Assembly: GCF_024138675.1 (NCBI RefSeq)
Contig: NZ_CP090959.1
Span: forward strand, 62,001 to 126,000
Source: Simiduia sp. 21SJ11W-1
GTDB taxonomy: Bacteria; Pseudomonadota; Gammaproteobacteria; Pseudomonadales; Cellvibrionaceae
Direction: 5' to 3'
DNA length: 64,000 nt
The notes under the pieces are model-generated. The model made no database searches. It was given only the letters and a program-made list of their open reading frames with translations, and was not told the DNA's origin. Positions within the stretch are counted from its first letter, which is position 1. Each line of letters begins with the position of its first letter. Positions 8,192-18,541 of the stretch are shown here, one piece after another. Position numbers and translations under genes: made by a program.

Positions 8192-9538
8192 ATGATTGGC
8201 GCAAAACATTTCACCGGTATCGCTGGATATCTGCCCGAAAACAGGTTCCTGACTGGCCATCCACTTTTAGCTGGATGGTTGCTGGGGCTGGCCATATTGG
8301 GTGCATTTTTGGAGATTAATTTTGGCGAGAGTGCCGATGATCTCCGCGATGTGTTTTTGTTAAGCATTCTGCCCGCCATGTATTTTGCGCCTAAGCCCCT
8401 TTGGCGCTCTGCACCCATGCTGTTTTTAATGGCAGCCTGCCTGATCGCTCTGCTGTGCTGGGGGGTGGGTCATTGGCTTCACCCCGAGATTGCGGAGCGG
8501 TCGCCAAAGGTCAATCGGTTGACCAATTGGCTGCTGGCCATTCCCTTTGCCCTGGCCATGGGCGGGCATCTGCGTGCCATTTTCTGGGTTTGGGGCGCTG
8601 CGGTTTTGGCCCTGTTGCTCTCCCCATGGTTGAGTGGTGGAGGTTTGGCTGAAATTTCCCGTGGCCTCAATGGATTCCGAATCGATTTTGCGCTCCACAA
8701 CGCTCAGCATACTGCGTTGTATTTTGGCGTTGCCTTGTTGGGAATGTTTGCGTTTATGCCCCGCGTGATTGCCAGTGGTGCGCCGAAGGCTGTGATGTTC
8801 GTTATCTGGCTGTTGGTAACGGCGTTTATTATGGTGGCTGTGCTGATTACGCAAACCCGGGGTGTTTGGCTGGGGCTCTTGGTCGGCTTCGTGACCCTTG
8901 GTGGATTGATGGGGCTTGATCTGGCGCGCCGCAGGGCGCCAGCTTCGGCCCGTCGATGGATCTTGCTAGCTGCCGGAATGCTGGTTGCACTATTTGCAAG
9001 TCAATCAGGCGTTGTCGTGGATCGACTTAAAGCAGAAGCAGATGTACTGGGTAAAGTGGTGCAGGGTCAGCCAATAGAGGATGCCACCACGTCATCGGGT
9101 ATCCGTTTGCGCTCCTGGGCAGCGGCCGTGCCTTGGATCAAAGAGCGCCCGATTGTAGGATGGGGCGGGCAGGGGCGCAAAGCTGTGATAGAAAAAACTG
9201 ATCAGCTCCCTCAGCGAATTAAAGATATCACCCGGCACCTGCACAGCTCTTACATGGATACCCTGGTGAACTTCGGTCTCTTGGGCTTTACGTTATTGCT
9301 CAGTCTGTGGGGCTGGTTGCTATATGGTGCCAAATCGGCGTGCAAGGACGGGCGTATTCCGCGGGATCTCTTTAACTTCTTTGTGGCGTTTATGGCGTAC
9401 TTTGCCGTGGTCAATCTGTTTGAATCCTATATGTACTATTCCAGCGGTGTGCTGGTATTTGCGCTTATTTGTGGTGGTGTTATCAGCTGTATATGGTGTC
9501 CAAAGCAGACGCAGGTCACGCAAAGCCCCGGGCCTTAG
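8192..9538 (+). CDS. O-antigen ligase family protein (WaaL/Wzy_C type)
   Basis: 448 residues with about ten predicted membrane segments. The Wzy_C signature region is present: ITQTRGVWLGLLVGF with the arginine of the conserved TxTRG motif, a large periplasmic loop (from about residue 260) containing RLRSWAAAVPWIKERPIVGWG, and the conserved histidine in RHLHSSYMDTLVNFGLLGF. WaaL ligases join undecaprenyl-linked O-polysaccharide to lipid A-core at the periplasmic face. A Wzy polymerase is the alternative, since the two families are hard to tell apart; as the only such gene beside core enzymes, ligase is favoured. It is the last gene of the glycan cluster. Confidence 0.82.
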   Translation: MIGAKHFTGIAGYLPENRFLTGHPLLAGWLLGLAILGAFLEINFGESADDLRDVFLLSILPAMYFAPKPLWRSAPMLFLMAACLIALLCWGVGHWLHPEIAERSPKVNRLTNWLLAIPFALAMGGHLRAIFWVWGAAVLALLLSPWLSGGGLAEISRGLNGFRIDFALHNAQHTALYFGVALLGMFAFMPRVIASGAPKAVMFVIWLLVTAFIMVAVLITQTRGVWLGLLVGFVTLGGLMGLDLARRRAPASARRWILLAAGMLVALFASQSGVVVDRLKAEADVLGKVVQGQPIEDATTSSGIRLRSWAAAVPWIKERPIVGWGGQGRKAVIEKTDQLPQRIKDITRHLHSSYMDTLVNFGLLGFTLLLSLWGWLLYGAKSACKDGRIPRDLFNFFVAFMAYFAVVNLFESYMYYSSGVLVFALICGGVISCIWCPKQTQVTQSPGP

Positions 9539-9561
9539 ATAACCCAAAATAATGAATTATG

Positions 9562-9590
9562 TTGCATACCCCTCCCCCTTCTGGTATAAA
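9562..9590 (+). promoter_or_regulatory. Sigma-70 promoter of rpmBG, with extended -10
   Basis: TTGCAT (9562-9567), a 17-base spacer, and TATAAA (9585-9590) with TG one base upstream of the -10 hexamer (9582-9583). This near-consensus arrangement lies about 120 bases before rpmB. It gives the ribosomal genes their own promoter, separate from the upstream glycan genes. Confidence 0.72.
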
Positions 9591-9711
9591 ACGCGGCTCT
9601 TTGAGCTGGGGCACCCATTGGCGCCCGCCGGGGCGGCCCGGATTTAACAGATTTCTTGCAACCTCTGCGTCATATTGTTGGCCAGGGCACGATTTTGAAC
9701 GAGGCAACACG

Positions 9712-9948
9712 ATGTCTAAGGTATGTCAGGTTACGGGTAAGCGTCCGATAACTGGTAACAATGTTTCTCACGCGAAAAACCACACCAAGCGTCGTTTTTT
9801 GCCAAACCTTCACTCTCACCGTTTTTGGGTTGAGTCAGAAAAGCGCTTTGTTAAGCTGCGCGTATCTGCCAAGGGCATGCGCATCATCGACAAGCGTGGC
9901 ATCGAGCAGGTGCTGACCGATCTGCGCGCGCGCGGCGAAGCGGTTTAA
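9712..9948 (+). CDS. rpmB: 50S ribosomal protein L28
   Basis: 78 residues, the normal length. [20 protein letters not shown] and the basic centre [15 protein letters not shown] are diagnostic of bacterial L28. ATG 9712 follows GAGG by seven bases. It is paired with rpmG 21 bases downstream, as in most proteobacteria. A long leader runs from the promoter at 9562-9590. Confidence 0.98.
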   Translation: MSKVCQVTGKRPITGNNVSHAKNHTKRRFLPNLHSHRFWVESEKRFVKLRVSAKGMRIIDKRGIEQVLTDLRARGEAV

Positions 9949-9969
9949 TTTTAAGCGGGAGCTATAACC

Positions 9970-10125
9970 ATGCGTGATCTGATTCGTTTGAACTCAACTG
10001 CCGGTACTGGTCATTTTTACACTACCGACAAAAACAAGCGCACCATGCCAGAGAAAATGGAGATCAAAAAATTTGATCCCGTTGTTCGCAAGCATGTTGT
10101 ATACAAGGAAGGCAAGATCAAGTAA
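9970..10125 (+). CDS. rpmG: 50S ribosomal protein L33
   Basis: 51 residues from ATG 9970, preceded by GGGAG. It reads [20 protein letters not shown] and ends VYKEGKIK, matching the C-minus (zinc-free) L33 type: the four zinc cysteines are absent. It is co-transcribed with rpmB and followed by a strong terminator. Confidence 0.98.
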   Translation: MRDLIRLNSTAGTGHFYTTDKNKRTMPEKMEIKKFDPVVRKHVVYKEGKIK

Positions 10126-10143
10126 TTGATCTACCCTCCCTAA

Positions 10144-10168
10144 AAGCCCGGTAATGCCGGGCTTTTTT
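10144..10168 (+). terminator. Rho-independent terminator of rpmBG
   Basis: AAGCCCGG (10144-10151) pairs with CCGGGCTT (10157-10164) around a 5-base loop and runs into six T. It ends the ribosomal operon 18 bases after rpmG. Confidence 0.92.
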
Positions 10169-10191
10169 GTGCCTAACAGTAAGGCCCAGGT

Positions 10192-10899
10192 ATGACACAG
10201 GCCCACTTCCAAGTCTCGCCCATCGGCATTATTCACTCCTGCTTCAAGGAAAAGTTCGGTGTGCCCCGCCAGTCTGCACTGGCGCCGTCAGCACTTGCCT
10301 GCCTGGAGCTGTTGCCGCCCTACAATTCCCCCGATGGCGTACAGGGCCTGGAGCAAGTGAGCCACCTGTGGCTGCAGTTCGTATTCCACTTAAGCCCCGA
10401 ACCCAAAAGCCTGAAAGTGCGCCCACCGAGGCTCGGCGGCAACCAGAAGGTAGGGGTGTTCGCCACCCGCTCGCCCGTGCGCCCCAATCGTTTGGGGCTT
10501 TCGGTTGTGCAGTTGTTAAAGATTGAGCAGGCAGCGGGCAGTGTGCGGCTGTGGTTGGCGGGTGCAGATCTGGTAGACGGCACGCCGGTGCTGGATATCA
10601 AACCCTACGTGCCCTACGCCGATGCCCTGCCCCAGGCGTCCAACGCCCTTGCGCCTACTGCGCCAGCGTTGATAGCTGTGGAAATACCGGAGGCTCTGGC
10701 GGTGCCAGAGCCGGTGGCACGGCTGGTGCGCGAAGTGTTGAGCCAGGATCCAAGGCCCGCCTATCAACAAATCGACCCTGAACGCATCTACGGCATGCAT
10801 CTTTTGGATTTTAATCTGCAATGGCGCTACCTCGTCTCGGGTGCGGCCCAGGTGGTGGCGCTAACGCCCATTGAAGGTGACACAACGGAGCCCAGTTAA
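10192..10899 (+). CDS. trmO: tRNA (N6-threonylcarbamoyladenosine(37)-N6)-methyltransferase
   Basis: 235 residues from ATG 10192. TrmO methylates t6A37 of some threonine tRNAs using SAM, through a beta-barrel fold unlike other methyltransferases. Signatures: PIGIIHSCFKEKFGVPRQ at the start, VSHLWLQFVFH, and the core VGVFATRSPVRPNRLGLSVV, followed by GADLVDGTPVLDIKPYVPYAD. The C-terminal extension (about residues 165-235) corresponds to that of E. coli TrmO. The stop shares a base with the mutM start (TAATG), so the two are coupled. Confidence 0.95.
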   Translation: MTQAHFQVSPIGIIHSCFKEKFGVPRQSALAPSALACLELLPPYNSPDGVQGLEQVSHLWLQFVFHLSPEPKSLKVRPPRLGGNQKVGVFATRSPVRPNRLGLSVVQLLKIEQAAGSVRLWLAGADLVDGTPVLDIKPYVPYADALPQASNALAPTAPALIAVEIPEALAVPEPVARLVREVLSQDPRPAYQQIDPERIYGMHLLDFNLQWRYLVSGAAQVVALTPIEGDTTEPS

Positions 10900-11711
10900 T
10901 GCCCGAGCTGCCTGAAGTAGAAACCAGTAAGCGCGGCATTGCCCCCCACACAGAGGGGCGCCGGGTAACCGGGCTTGTGGTGCGCAACGGCCAGTTGCGC
11001 TGGCCGGTGCCCGATGATCTGGCAAGCCATGTTGTCGGGCGCACGCTTAAGTCGATCAGCCGCCGCGGCAAATACCTGTTGCTGGCATTCACCAATGGCC
11101 ACCTAATTGTGCACTTGGGGATGTCCGGTAGCCTGCGCATGGTGCAGGCAGAGGAGCCGGCAGGTTTTCACGATCACATAGATCTGCGTTTCGGCGGCCA
11201 GGCGCTGCGCTATACAGACCCGCGGCGCTTTGGCTGCTGGCTTTGGGCTTGCGGCGATGTAAATGCTCACAAACTGCTCGCCCATTTGGGGCCCGAGCCT
11301 TTATCTGAGGCCTTTAACGCAGACTACCTCTACCAGCGCGCCCGCGGGCGCAAGCAAAACCTCAAAAACTTTATTATGGACAGCCAGTTGGTGGTGGGTG
11401 TGGGTAACATCTATGCTAACGAGGCGCTGTTTCTGGCAGGCCTTAGGCCCAGGGCTGCCGCCGGCAGCCTTACGCGCCCGAAGGCCGCTAAACTTGTGGC
11501 ACACATCAAGGCAGTGCTGGCGGCGGCCATTGCCCAGGGCGGCACCACCCTTAAAGACTTTGTGGGCGGTGATGGCAAGCCGGGTTACTTCAAGCAGCAG
11601 CTCTATGTGTATGGCCGTGGCGGCCAGGCCTGTCGAATCTGTCACAGCCTGTTGAAAGAAGTTCGCGTCAATAATCGGGCCACGGTATATTGTGCCCAGT
11701 GCCAACGCTAG
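10899..11711 (+). CDS. mutM: Formamidopyrimidine-DNA glycosylase (8-oxoguanine glycosylase)
   Basis: 270 residues. After Met removal the N-terminus is Pro-Glu-Leu-Pro-Glu-Val-Glu: Pro1 is the Schiff-base nucleophile and Glu2 the proton donor. RGKYLL carries the conserved lysine. The helix-two-turn-helix appears as VGVGNIYANEALF, and the C-terminal zinc finger is complete (CRICHS then CAQCQR, C-x2-C-x16-C-x2-C). It removes oxidised purines and nicks the strand. In E. coli the order is also radC-rpmB-rpmG-mutM-coaD beside the LPS core genes. Confidence 0.98.
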   Translation: MPELPEVETSKRGIAPHTEGRRVTGLVVRNGQLRWPVPDDLASHVVGRTLKSISRRGKYLLLAFTNGHLIVHLGMSGSLRMVQAEEPAGFHDHIDLRFGGQALRYTDPRRFGCWLWACGDVNAHKLLAHLGPEPLSEAFNADYLYQRARGRKQNLKNFIMDSQLVVGVGNIYANEALFLAGLRPRAAAGSLTRPKAAKLVAHIKAVLAAAIAQGGTTLKDFVGGDGKPGYFKQQLYVYGRGGQACRICHSLLKEVRVNNRATVYCAQCQR

Positions 11712-11846
11712 CTACACTGCACTTTAGCTATCGCCGGTAAGCCTCTGATGGCTTTGAAATTATCGAATGTTCTTTTTCGTTCTGGTTGGCGCAGTAGCGC
11801 ACTGAGTGAGCAAGGCCGCAGCAGGACATCAACGAGGAGACACACT

Positions 11847-12164
11847 GTGAACGTTAAAAAATTGAGTGTGAAGGCAATCGCTTTCACCACCTGTCTGGCG
11901 CTTTCAAGCGTGGCACTGGCGAAAGACGGTGATCTGGAAGAGCCAACGGCGCTGGCGATGACCGCTGATTTGGTGTTGGTGAGGCCGGTAATGCTGGGCA
12001 TCACTGTGCTGGGAACCGCCGCGTTTGTGGTGTCTTTGCCATTTTCTGCCGCTGGCGGCAACGTCAAGCAAGCGGCGAATACCCTTGTGCTAGGCCCAGG
12101 TGAAGCAACCTTTGTGCGCTGCCTGGGTTGCACCCAGCCCGGCTACCAGCACGACACCGAGTAG
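11847..12164 (+). CDS. Small exported protein of unknown function (PA0358-like context)
   Basis: 105 residues from GTG 11847, which follows GAGGAGA (11834-11840). Residues 1 to about 26 form a signal peptide ending SSVALA before KDGDLE. A single hydrophobic stretch (VMLGITVLGTAAFVVSLPF) comes after an Ala/Leu-rich segment, and two cysteines (RCLGC) lie near the end. Similar short proteins sit between mutM and coaD in Pseudomonas. Some databases call them multidrug transporters, but one hydrophobic helix cannot support that. Function unknown. Confidence 0.75.
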   Translation: MNVKKLSVKAIAFTTCLALSSVALAKDGDLEEPTALAMTADLVLVRPVMLGITVLGTAAFVVSLPFSAAGGNVKQAANTLVLGPGEATFVRCLGCTQPGYQHDTE

Positions 12165-12172
12165 TGTAAGTT

Positions 12173-13313
<1,141 letters not shown>

Positions 13314-13432
13314 GGGCGGGTCAACTCAAATGTTCCTCTCAAACGTTCCTAAGGATGGTAGGATAGCGGCCTTTCGCAGCCTGGCTTTGGCCGTGGGCTG
13401 CGCATTTTAACGCCTGTGACGCAGTGAAGCCC

Positions 13433-14470
13433 ATGTTTTCAAAGTTGTTTAAGAAAAAGGATGCCGACAAGCCCGCCGAGGCCGCTGAGCCAAGCCCCGC
13501 GCCCGAGGCCCCGCCTGTTGCCCAGCCGGCCGATAAGCCAGGCTTTTTCGCCCGTATTCGCGCAGGCCTAAGCCGCACCCGCAGCCAGTTTGCCGAAGGG
13601 ATGGGCAACCTTTTTCTGGGCAAGAAAGAAATTGACGATGAGCTACTGGAAGATCTGGAATCCCAGTTGCTAGTGGCCGATGTCGGCATTGATGCCACCA
13701 CCGATATCATTGAATCGCTCACCGAGGGTGTGGCCCGCAAAGAGCTGGGCGACCCACAGGCACTGCTGGCGGCGCTGCGCCGAAAGCTTGAAGAGCTGCT
13801 GGCGCCCGTTGAGCAGCCGCTGGTGATCGATACCACCAAAAAGCCCTATGTGATTTTAGTGGTGGGCGTCAACGGCGTGGGCAAAACCACCACCATTGGC
13901 AAATTGGCCAAGCGCCTGCAAGGTGAGGGCCATAAGGTGATGCTGGCCGCCGGCGATACCTTCCGCGCCGCCGCCGTTGAGCAGCTGCAGGTGTGGGGCG
14001 AGCGCAATCAGGTACCCGTGGTGGCACAGCACACCGGGGCCGACAGTGCCTCGGTGATTTTCGATGCCATTGCCTCGGCCCAGTCGCGCGGCATAGATGT
14101 CATCATCGCCGATACCGCCGGGCGGCTGCACAATAAAAGTAACCTCATGGAGGAGCTTTCCAAGGTCAAGCGGGTGATGGCCAAGCTGGATGTCAGCGCC
14201 CCGCACGAAGTGCTCTTGGTGCTCGATGCCGGCACCGGCCAGAATGCCTTGAGTCAGGCCCAGGAGTTCACCAAGGCCGCTGGTGTTACCGGCATTGCAC
14301 TCACCAAGCTCGATGGTACCGCCAAGGGTGGGGTGATTTTCGCGCTCAGCAAAAAATTTGGCCTGCCGGTGCGCTTTATTGGTGTGGGTGAAGGCGTAGA
14401 CGACCTGCAACCGTTTAAGGCCGCGCCTTTTATTGCCGGCCTTTTTGGCGACGAAGCGGGTGGTGAATGA
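13433..14470 (+). CDS. ftsY: Signal recognition particle receptor FtsY
   Basis: 345 residues from ATG 13433; GTG 13424 is in frame but less likely. An acidic/Ala-Pro A domain (to about residue 50) comes before the NG GTPase domain. G motifs: GVNGVGKTTTIGKLA (P-loop), DTFRAAA, DTAGRL, TKLDGTAKGG, and GVGEGVDDLQPF near the end. It docks the SRP-ribosome complex at the inner membrane. The stop overlaps ftsE (ATGA), the standard ftsYEX operon. Confidence 0.98.
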   Translation: MFSKLFKKKDADKPAEAAEPSPAPEAPPVAQPADKPGFFARIRAGLSRTRSQFAEGMGNLFLGKKEIDDELLEDLESQLLVADVGIDATTDIIESLTEGVARKELGDPQALLAALRRKLEELLAPVEQPLVIDTTKKPYVILVVGVNGVGKTTTIGKLAKRLQGEGHKVMLAAGDTFRAAAVEQLQVWGERNQVPVVAQHTGADSASVIFDAIASAQSRGIDVIIADTAGRLHNKSNLMEELSKVKRVMAKLDVSAPHEVLLVLDAGTGQNALSQAQEFTKAAGVTGIALTKLDGTAKGGVIFALSKKFGLPVRFIGVGEGVDDLQPFKAAPFIAGLFGDEAGGE

Positions 14471-15147
14471 TCCGCTTCGACCAGGTTGCCAAGCGCTACA
14501 GCAACGGCTTTGAAGCGCTTAAAAATGTCAGCTTTGAAATAAGCGCAGGCGAAATGGTTTTTCTTACCGGCCACTCAGGGGCCGGTAAAAGTACACTGCT
14601 GAAACTCATCATGGCCATGGAAACCCCAAGCCGTGGCCAGGTGCTGGTGAACGGCACCAACCTCAATCGCATGGCCGACCGCAATATCCCCTACCATCGC
14701 CGCCAGATCGGCGTGGTATTTCAGAATCACCAATTGCTGTTTGATCGCACGGTTTTCGATAACGTCGCCCTGCCCCTGATTATTGCGGGCTTCAGCCCCT
14801 CTGATGTGGGCCGCCGCGTGCGCGCAGCGCTCGACAAGGTGGGCCTGCTGCACAAGGAGGCGCGCTTTCCGCTGGAGCTTTCCGGCGGCGAACAGCAGCG
14901 TGTGGGCATTGCCCGGGCGGTGGTGAACAAACCTAAAATCCTGCTGGCCGATGAACCCACGGGCAATTTGGACCCGGAGCTCTCGGCGGAAATCATGGAG
15001 CTGTTTCGCCAGTTCAATGAAGTGGGCGTCACCCTGTTGATTGCCAGCCACGATATCGCCCTGCTCAAGCGCCAGCGCAAGCGCGTGCTGGCGTTGCGCG
15101 AAGGTGAGTTGTACGGCGACAGCCAATATGCAGGGGGCCCGCCATGA
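14467..15147 (+). CDS. ftsE: Cell division ATP-binding protein FtsE
   Basis: 226 residues. Walker A is GHSGAGKST, the ABC signature LSGGEQQRVGIARA, and Walker B ILLADEPT followed by the Q-loop-consistent VVFQNHQLL upstream. FtsE binds ATP and with FtsX couples the divisome to periplasmic amidase activation. It overlaps ftsY and ftsX by four bases on each side. Confidence 0.98.
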   Translation: MIRFDQVAKRYSNGFEALKNVSFEISAGEMVFLTGHSGAGKSTLLKLIMAMETPSRGQVLVNGTNLNRMADRNIPYHRRQIGVVFQNHQLLFDRTVFDNVALPLIIAGFSPSDVGRRVRAALDKVGLLHKEARFPLELSGGEQQRVGIARAVVNKPKILLADEPTGNLDPELSAEIMELFRQFNEVGVTLLIASHDIALLKRQRKRVLALREGELYGDSQYAGGPP

Positions 15148-16127
15148 ATAGCCCCCGAAAACCTATAAGCGCCCCGCGCGCAGGTGCCCGGTTAAAAAAG
15201 GCCGGCGTCAACGACCGCGCCCGGGCCTGGCGTGAGCACCACGTGTTATCTGCCCGCGATAGCCTGCAAAAGCTGCTGGTGGTGCCCGTGCGCACCCTGC
15301 TTACGGTATTGATGCTGGGTATTGCGCTGGCGCTGCCGGCACTTTTATATGTGGCACTAGCCAACGTGGGCCAGCTGTCAGGCCAGTGGGCCAGCAACCA
15401 TCAGATGTCAGCTTATTTAAAGCCCGGCGTAAGGCCCGCCGCCGTAGAGGCGCTGGTTGCGCGCTGGCAGCAGCTGCCGGGCGTTTTACAGGTGCAGCCG
15501 GTATCACCCGAGCAGGGCCTGGCTGAATTTGCCCGCCAAACGGGCCTCGCCGGCGCCGTGGGTGGCATGCAATCGAACCCGCTGCCCTGGGCGCTGCTAG
15601 TGCAACCCAAACACACAGACCCCAAGGCGCTGGCGGCCCTGCGCGATGCGCTGGCCGATGACGTGATTGTGGATGAAGTGCGCCTGGATTTAGCCTGGCT
15701 TACCCGGCTGCAATCGCTCATGGCACTCGGCCAGCGCTTTGCATTGGGGCTCGGCTGCTTGCTGGGTTTGGGCATGTTGTTGGCCATTGGCAACACCTTG
15801 CGCCTGGCCATTGAAAACCGGCGCGAGGAAATACTCGTAGTGAAGCTTGTGGGCGGTACCGATGCCTTCGTGCGCCGGCCCTTTCTCTACACCGGCCTTT
15901 GGTACGGTTTGGGCGGCGGGCTCTGGGCGTTGCTGCTAACCCAGCTGGGGCTGTGGCTGGTGTCGGCCCCGGTGGCGGCCTTGGCCAGCAGCTACGGTAG
16001 CGCCTTTGCCCTGCAGGGGCTGGCGTTTGGTGAAAGCTTGATATTGCTGTTGATTGCCCTAATGATAGGTTGGTTGGGTGCGTGGTTGGCCGTTGACCGG
16101 CATTTGCGCGACATCAAGCCCCAATAA
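15144..16127 (+). CDS. ftsX: Cell division protein FtsX (permease-like)
   Basis: 327 residues with four membrane segments: one near residues 50-75, a periplasmic domain of about 110 residues, and three in the second half, the last near the C-terminus. The cytoplasmic N-terminus is long and basic. ENRREEILVVKLVGGTDAFVRRPF is the conserved coupling region that meets FtsE. Its periplasmic loop recruits EnvC-type activators in E. coli. Start codon overlaps the ftsE stop. Confidence 0.97.
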   Translation: MNSPRKPISAPRAGARLKKAGVNDRARAWREHHVLSARDSLQKLLVVPVRTLLTVLMLGIALALPALLYVALANVGQLSGQWASNHQMSAYLKPGVRPAAVEALVARWQQLPGVLQVQPVSPEQGLAEFARQTGLAGAVGGMQSNPLPWALLVQPKHTDPKALAALRDALADDVIVDEVRLDLAWLTRLQSLMALGQRFALGLGCLLGLGMLLAIGNTLRLAIENRREEILVVKLVGGTDAFVRRPFLYTGLWYGLGGGLWALLLTQLGLWLVSAPVAALASSYGSAFALQGLAFGESLILLLIALMIGWLGAWLAVDRHLRDIKPQ

Positions 16128-16197
16128 GGGGAATGATTGGCTGTAATCGCCCTGTTTAACCCCGTAAATGGCGGTTTTGAGTGAATTTTTTACTCGG

Positions 16198-16226
16198 TTG
16201 GCAGTCAAATGCGGTAGTGCTACACT
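16198..16226 (+). promoter_or_regulatory. Sigma-70 promoter of rpoH
   Basis: TTGGCA (16198-16203), a 17-base spacer and TACACT (16221-16226), about 25 bases before the rpoH ATG. The short leader means any thermosensing RNA structure would have to lie mostly in the coding region, as in E. coli. No sigma-E or sigma-54 site was evident. Confidence 0.7.
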
Positions 16227-16251
16227 CACGCGGTTGTTTTTGGAGGTATAC

Positions 16252-17106
16252 ATGAGTAAAAGTCTGCAACCTGTTGGCGTTTTGGCCCCCGGTGCCAATC
16301 TGAATGCGTACATTCAGGCCGTAAACGGGTTCGCTATTCTGTCGGCTGAGGAAGAGAAGCAGCTGGCCGAAGAGCTCTACTACCATGAAAATCTGGAAGC
16401 TGCCCGCCGCTTGGTCATGGCGCACTTGCGCTTTGTGGTGCATATCGCCAAATCCTACTCAGGCTACGGCCTGGCCGAGGCCGACCTGATCCAAGAGGGC
16501 AACGTGGGTTTGATGAAAGCCGTCAAGCGCTTTAACCCCGAGCGCGGTGTGCGCCTGGTGAGCTTTGCCGTGCACTGGATCAAAGCCGAGATTCACGAGT
16601 TCATTTTGCGCAACTGGCGCATTGTGAAAGTGGCCACCACCAAGGCCCAGCGCAAGCTGTTTTTCAACCTGCGCGGCGCCAAAAAGAAACTGGCCTGGCT
16701 CTCGCACGATGAAGCCCGCGCCATTGCAAAAGATTTAGACGTAGACGTAAAACACGTTTACGAAATGGAAGGCCGTTTATCCTCCTACGATGCAGGCTTC
16801 GATGCCGGTGCCGACGACGATGACGACAGCGCCTACCAGGCCCCGGCCAACTACCTGGAGGATCACCGCTACGATCCCGCCAAGCAGCTTGAAGATGCCA
16901 ACTGGGAAGCCTCCAACGTCAATAGCCTGGAGCTTGCCATGGAGCAGCTGGACGATCGCAGCCGCGATATCCTGCAGCGCCGCTGGCTGAACGAAGACAA
17001 GGCAACCCTGCATGATCTGGCCGATGTCTATGGCGTTTCTGCAGAGCGTATTCGCCAGCTTGAGAAAAACGCCATGAAGAAAGTGAAGGCGATGATGGAG
17101 GCCTAA
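16252..17106 (+). CDS. rpoH: RNA polymerase heat-shock sigma factor (sigma-32)
   Basis: 284 residues. ATG 16252 has TGGAGG six bases before it; the open frame to 16168 is leader. Region 2 reads [16 protein letters not shown] and [17 protein letters not shown]. The RpoH box QRKLFFNLR, unique to sigma-32 and tied to its turnover and core binding, is present. Region 4 ends with a helix-turn-helix ([19 protein letters not shown]). It directs the heat-shock regulon. The ftsYEX-rpoH order is standard. Confidence 0.98.
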   Translation: MSKSLQPVGVLAPGANLNAYIQAVNGFAILSAEEEKQLAEELYYHENLEAARRLVMAHLRFVVHIAKSYSGYGLAEADLIQEGNVGLMKAVKRFNPERGVRLVSFAVHWIKAEIHEFILRNWRIVKVATTKAQRKLFFNLRGAKKKLAWLSHDEARAIAKDLDVDVKHVYEMEGRLSSYDAGFDAGADDDDDSAYQAPANYLEDHRYDPAKQLEDANWEASNVNSLELAMEQLDDRSRDILQRRWLNEDKATLHDLADVYGVSAERIRQLEKNAMKKVKAMMEA

Positions 17107-17126
17107 ACGCCCCCTTCGCACACCGT

Positions 17127-17156
17127 AAGCCGCGCCTAGACGCGGCTTTCTTTTTG
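17127..17156 (+). terminator. Rho-independent terminator of rpoH
   Basis: AAGCCGCG (17127-17134) pairs with CGCGGCTT (17141-17148) across a 6-base loop, followed by TCTTTTT. It lies 20 bases after rpoH. Confidence 0.9.
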
Positions 17157-17193
17157 GCACTGTACCCTCCCCCGAAAGAAAAAGGCTTGGCTG

Positions 17194-17580
17194 ATGGCCA
17201 CCAAACACTTACTTATTGCAGCGGCGCTTGTGGGCGCTGTGTCTGTACTGCTGGGCGCCTTTGGCGCCCATGGTCTTAAATCGGTACTGACAGAGGCGCA
17301 ATTGGGCAGCTGGCGCACGGCAGTGCACTACCACCAGCTGCACGCGCTGTTGGCGCTGGCGTTGTGCCTGCGGCTACTGGCAGATCCGGCCCGGCGGCTG
17401 CGCCTTGCGGTGTACAGCCTGCTTGCGGGCATTGCGCTGTTTTCAGGCTCCCTTTATGGGCTGGCACTCGGGGCCCCCGCCTGGTTTGGGCCAGTTACCC
17501 CGATCGGTGGCCTTTTGTTAATGATCGGCTGGCTGTGTGTGGTGGCTTACGCCCTGCGCCTGCCGGCTCCAGAACGGTGA
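17194..17580 (+). CDS. DUF423 family small membrane protein (YgdD-like)
   Basis: 128 residues with four predicted membrane helices. The N-terminus LVGAVSVLLGAFGAHGLK and the HYHQLHALLAL segment are hallmarks of DUF423. ALFSGSLYGLAL and PIGGLLLMIGW follow. No activity is known for the family. It lies three bases before trmB and is probably co-transcribed with it. Confidence 0.9.
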   Translation: MATKHLLIAAALVGAVSVLLGAFGAHGLKSVLTEAQLGSWRTAVHYHQLHALLALALCLRLLADPARRLRLAVYSLLAGIALFSGSLYGLALGAPAWFGPVTPIGGLLLMIGWLCVVAYALRLPAPER

Positions 17581-17583
17581 ATT

Positions 17584-18321
17584 ATGAATTCAACTCCCCT
17601 GCCCGGTGTGGAAGACGAACACGGCTTTACCCCCAGACCGGAATACAAAAAGAAATCCATCCGCAGCTTTGTGATTCGTGCCGGGCGCATGACGCCAGCG
17701 CAGCGCAGCGCCTTTGAGCGCCAGTGGGCACAATACGGCCTGAGTTTGTTTAATGGCCCCTTGGATGCCGAGGCCGCCTTTGGCCGCAAGGCTCCCTTGG
17801 TGCTTGAGGTGGGCTTTGGCATGGGTGACTCCCTGCTGGCCATGGCGCAGGCCGAACCGGATAAAAACTTCATTGGTATTGAAGTGCATCCACCCGGTGT
17901 GGGGCGCTTGTTAAATAACGCAGCCGAGGCACAAGTGACCAACTTGCGCGTGTACATGGCCGATGCCAACGATGTGCTGGAAGATTGCATAGCCAGCAAT
18001 AGCCTGGCCCGTTTTCAACTGTATTTCCCAGACCCGTGGCATAAAAAGAAACACCAAAAGCGCCGCATTGTGCAGCCGGCATTTGCCGAAATGGTGCGCA
18101 CCAAACTCGCAGCGGGTGGCGTGTTTCACCTGGCCACCGATTGGGAGCACTATGCCGATCACATGATGGAAGTCATGAGCAAGGCGCCGGGGTTTGAAAA
18201 CCAGGCCGGTGAGTATTTGTTTTCACCAAGGCCAGACTACCGTCCCATTACCAAGTTTGAAAAGCGCGGCGAACGCCTGGGCCACGGCGTATGGGATCTT
18301 CTGTTCGAGAAAACCCCCTAA
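17584..18321 (+). CDS. trmB: tRNA (guanosine(46)-N7)-methyltransferase
   Basis: 245 residues from ATG 17584. The basic N-terminus is followed by the SAM motif [14 protein letters not shown] and by the catalytic [19 protein letters not shown], diagnostic of TrmB. It adds the N7 methyl to G46 in the tRNA variable loop. The 3' end of the gene forms half of its own terminator. Confidence 0.97.
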   Translation: MNSTPLPGVEDEHGFTPRPEYKKKSIRSFVIRAGRMTPAQRSAFERQWAQYGLSLFNGPLDAEAAFGRKAPLVLEVGFGMGDSLLAMAQAEPDKNFIGIEVHPPGVGRLLNNAAEAQVTNLRVYMADANDVLEDCIASNSLARFQLYFPDPWHKKKHQKRRIVQPAFAEMVRTKLAAGGVFHLATDWEHYADHMMEVMSKAPGFENQAGEYLFSPRPDYRPITKFEKRGERLGHGVWDLLFEKTP

Positions 18322-18336
18322 GCGCGGGGTTTTCTT
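18308..18336 (+). terminator. Terminator overlapping the end of trmB
   Basis: GAAAACCCC (18309-18317) pairs with GGGGTTTTC (18326-18334) around an 8-base loop that contains the TAA stop, then TTGC. The 9-bp stem makes termination plausible despite the short T-tract. Confidence 0.7.
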
Positions 18337-18541
18337 GCAAATCTTTCGGGCCTTGCCCACAATCCCTCGCAGCGCCGAACACCGGCTAGAACAATAATGA
18401 GGGCCTGCCCCTGGAAAACTGGCGTCAGTGGTGAGTGTTTTTCATCGCAAAGCCGGTTTTTTTATGGATAAAGTGTGGTGATTTCGCAAACCTATTGTGC
18501 GCTCATACTTTCTACTTAAAGATCATGCATGGAGAGACGAA

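Noticed and set aside
13856-14410. 184-codon open frame on the minus strand inside ftsY
   Set aside because: Shadow of the GTPase coding sequence in a GC-rich gene.
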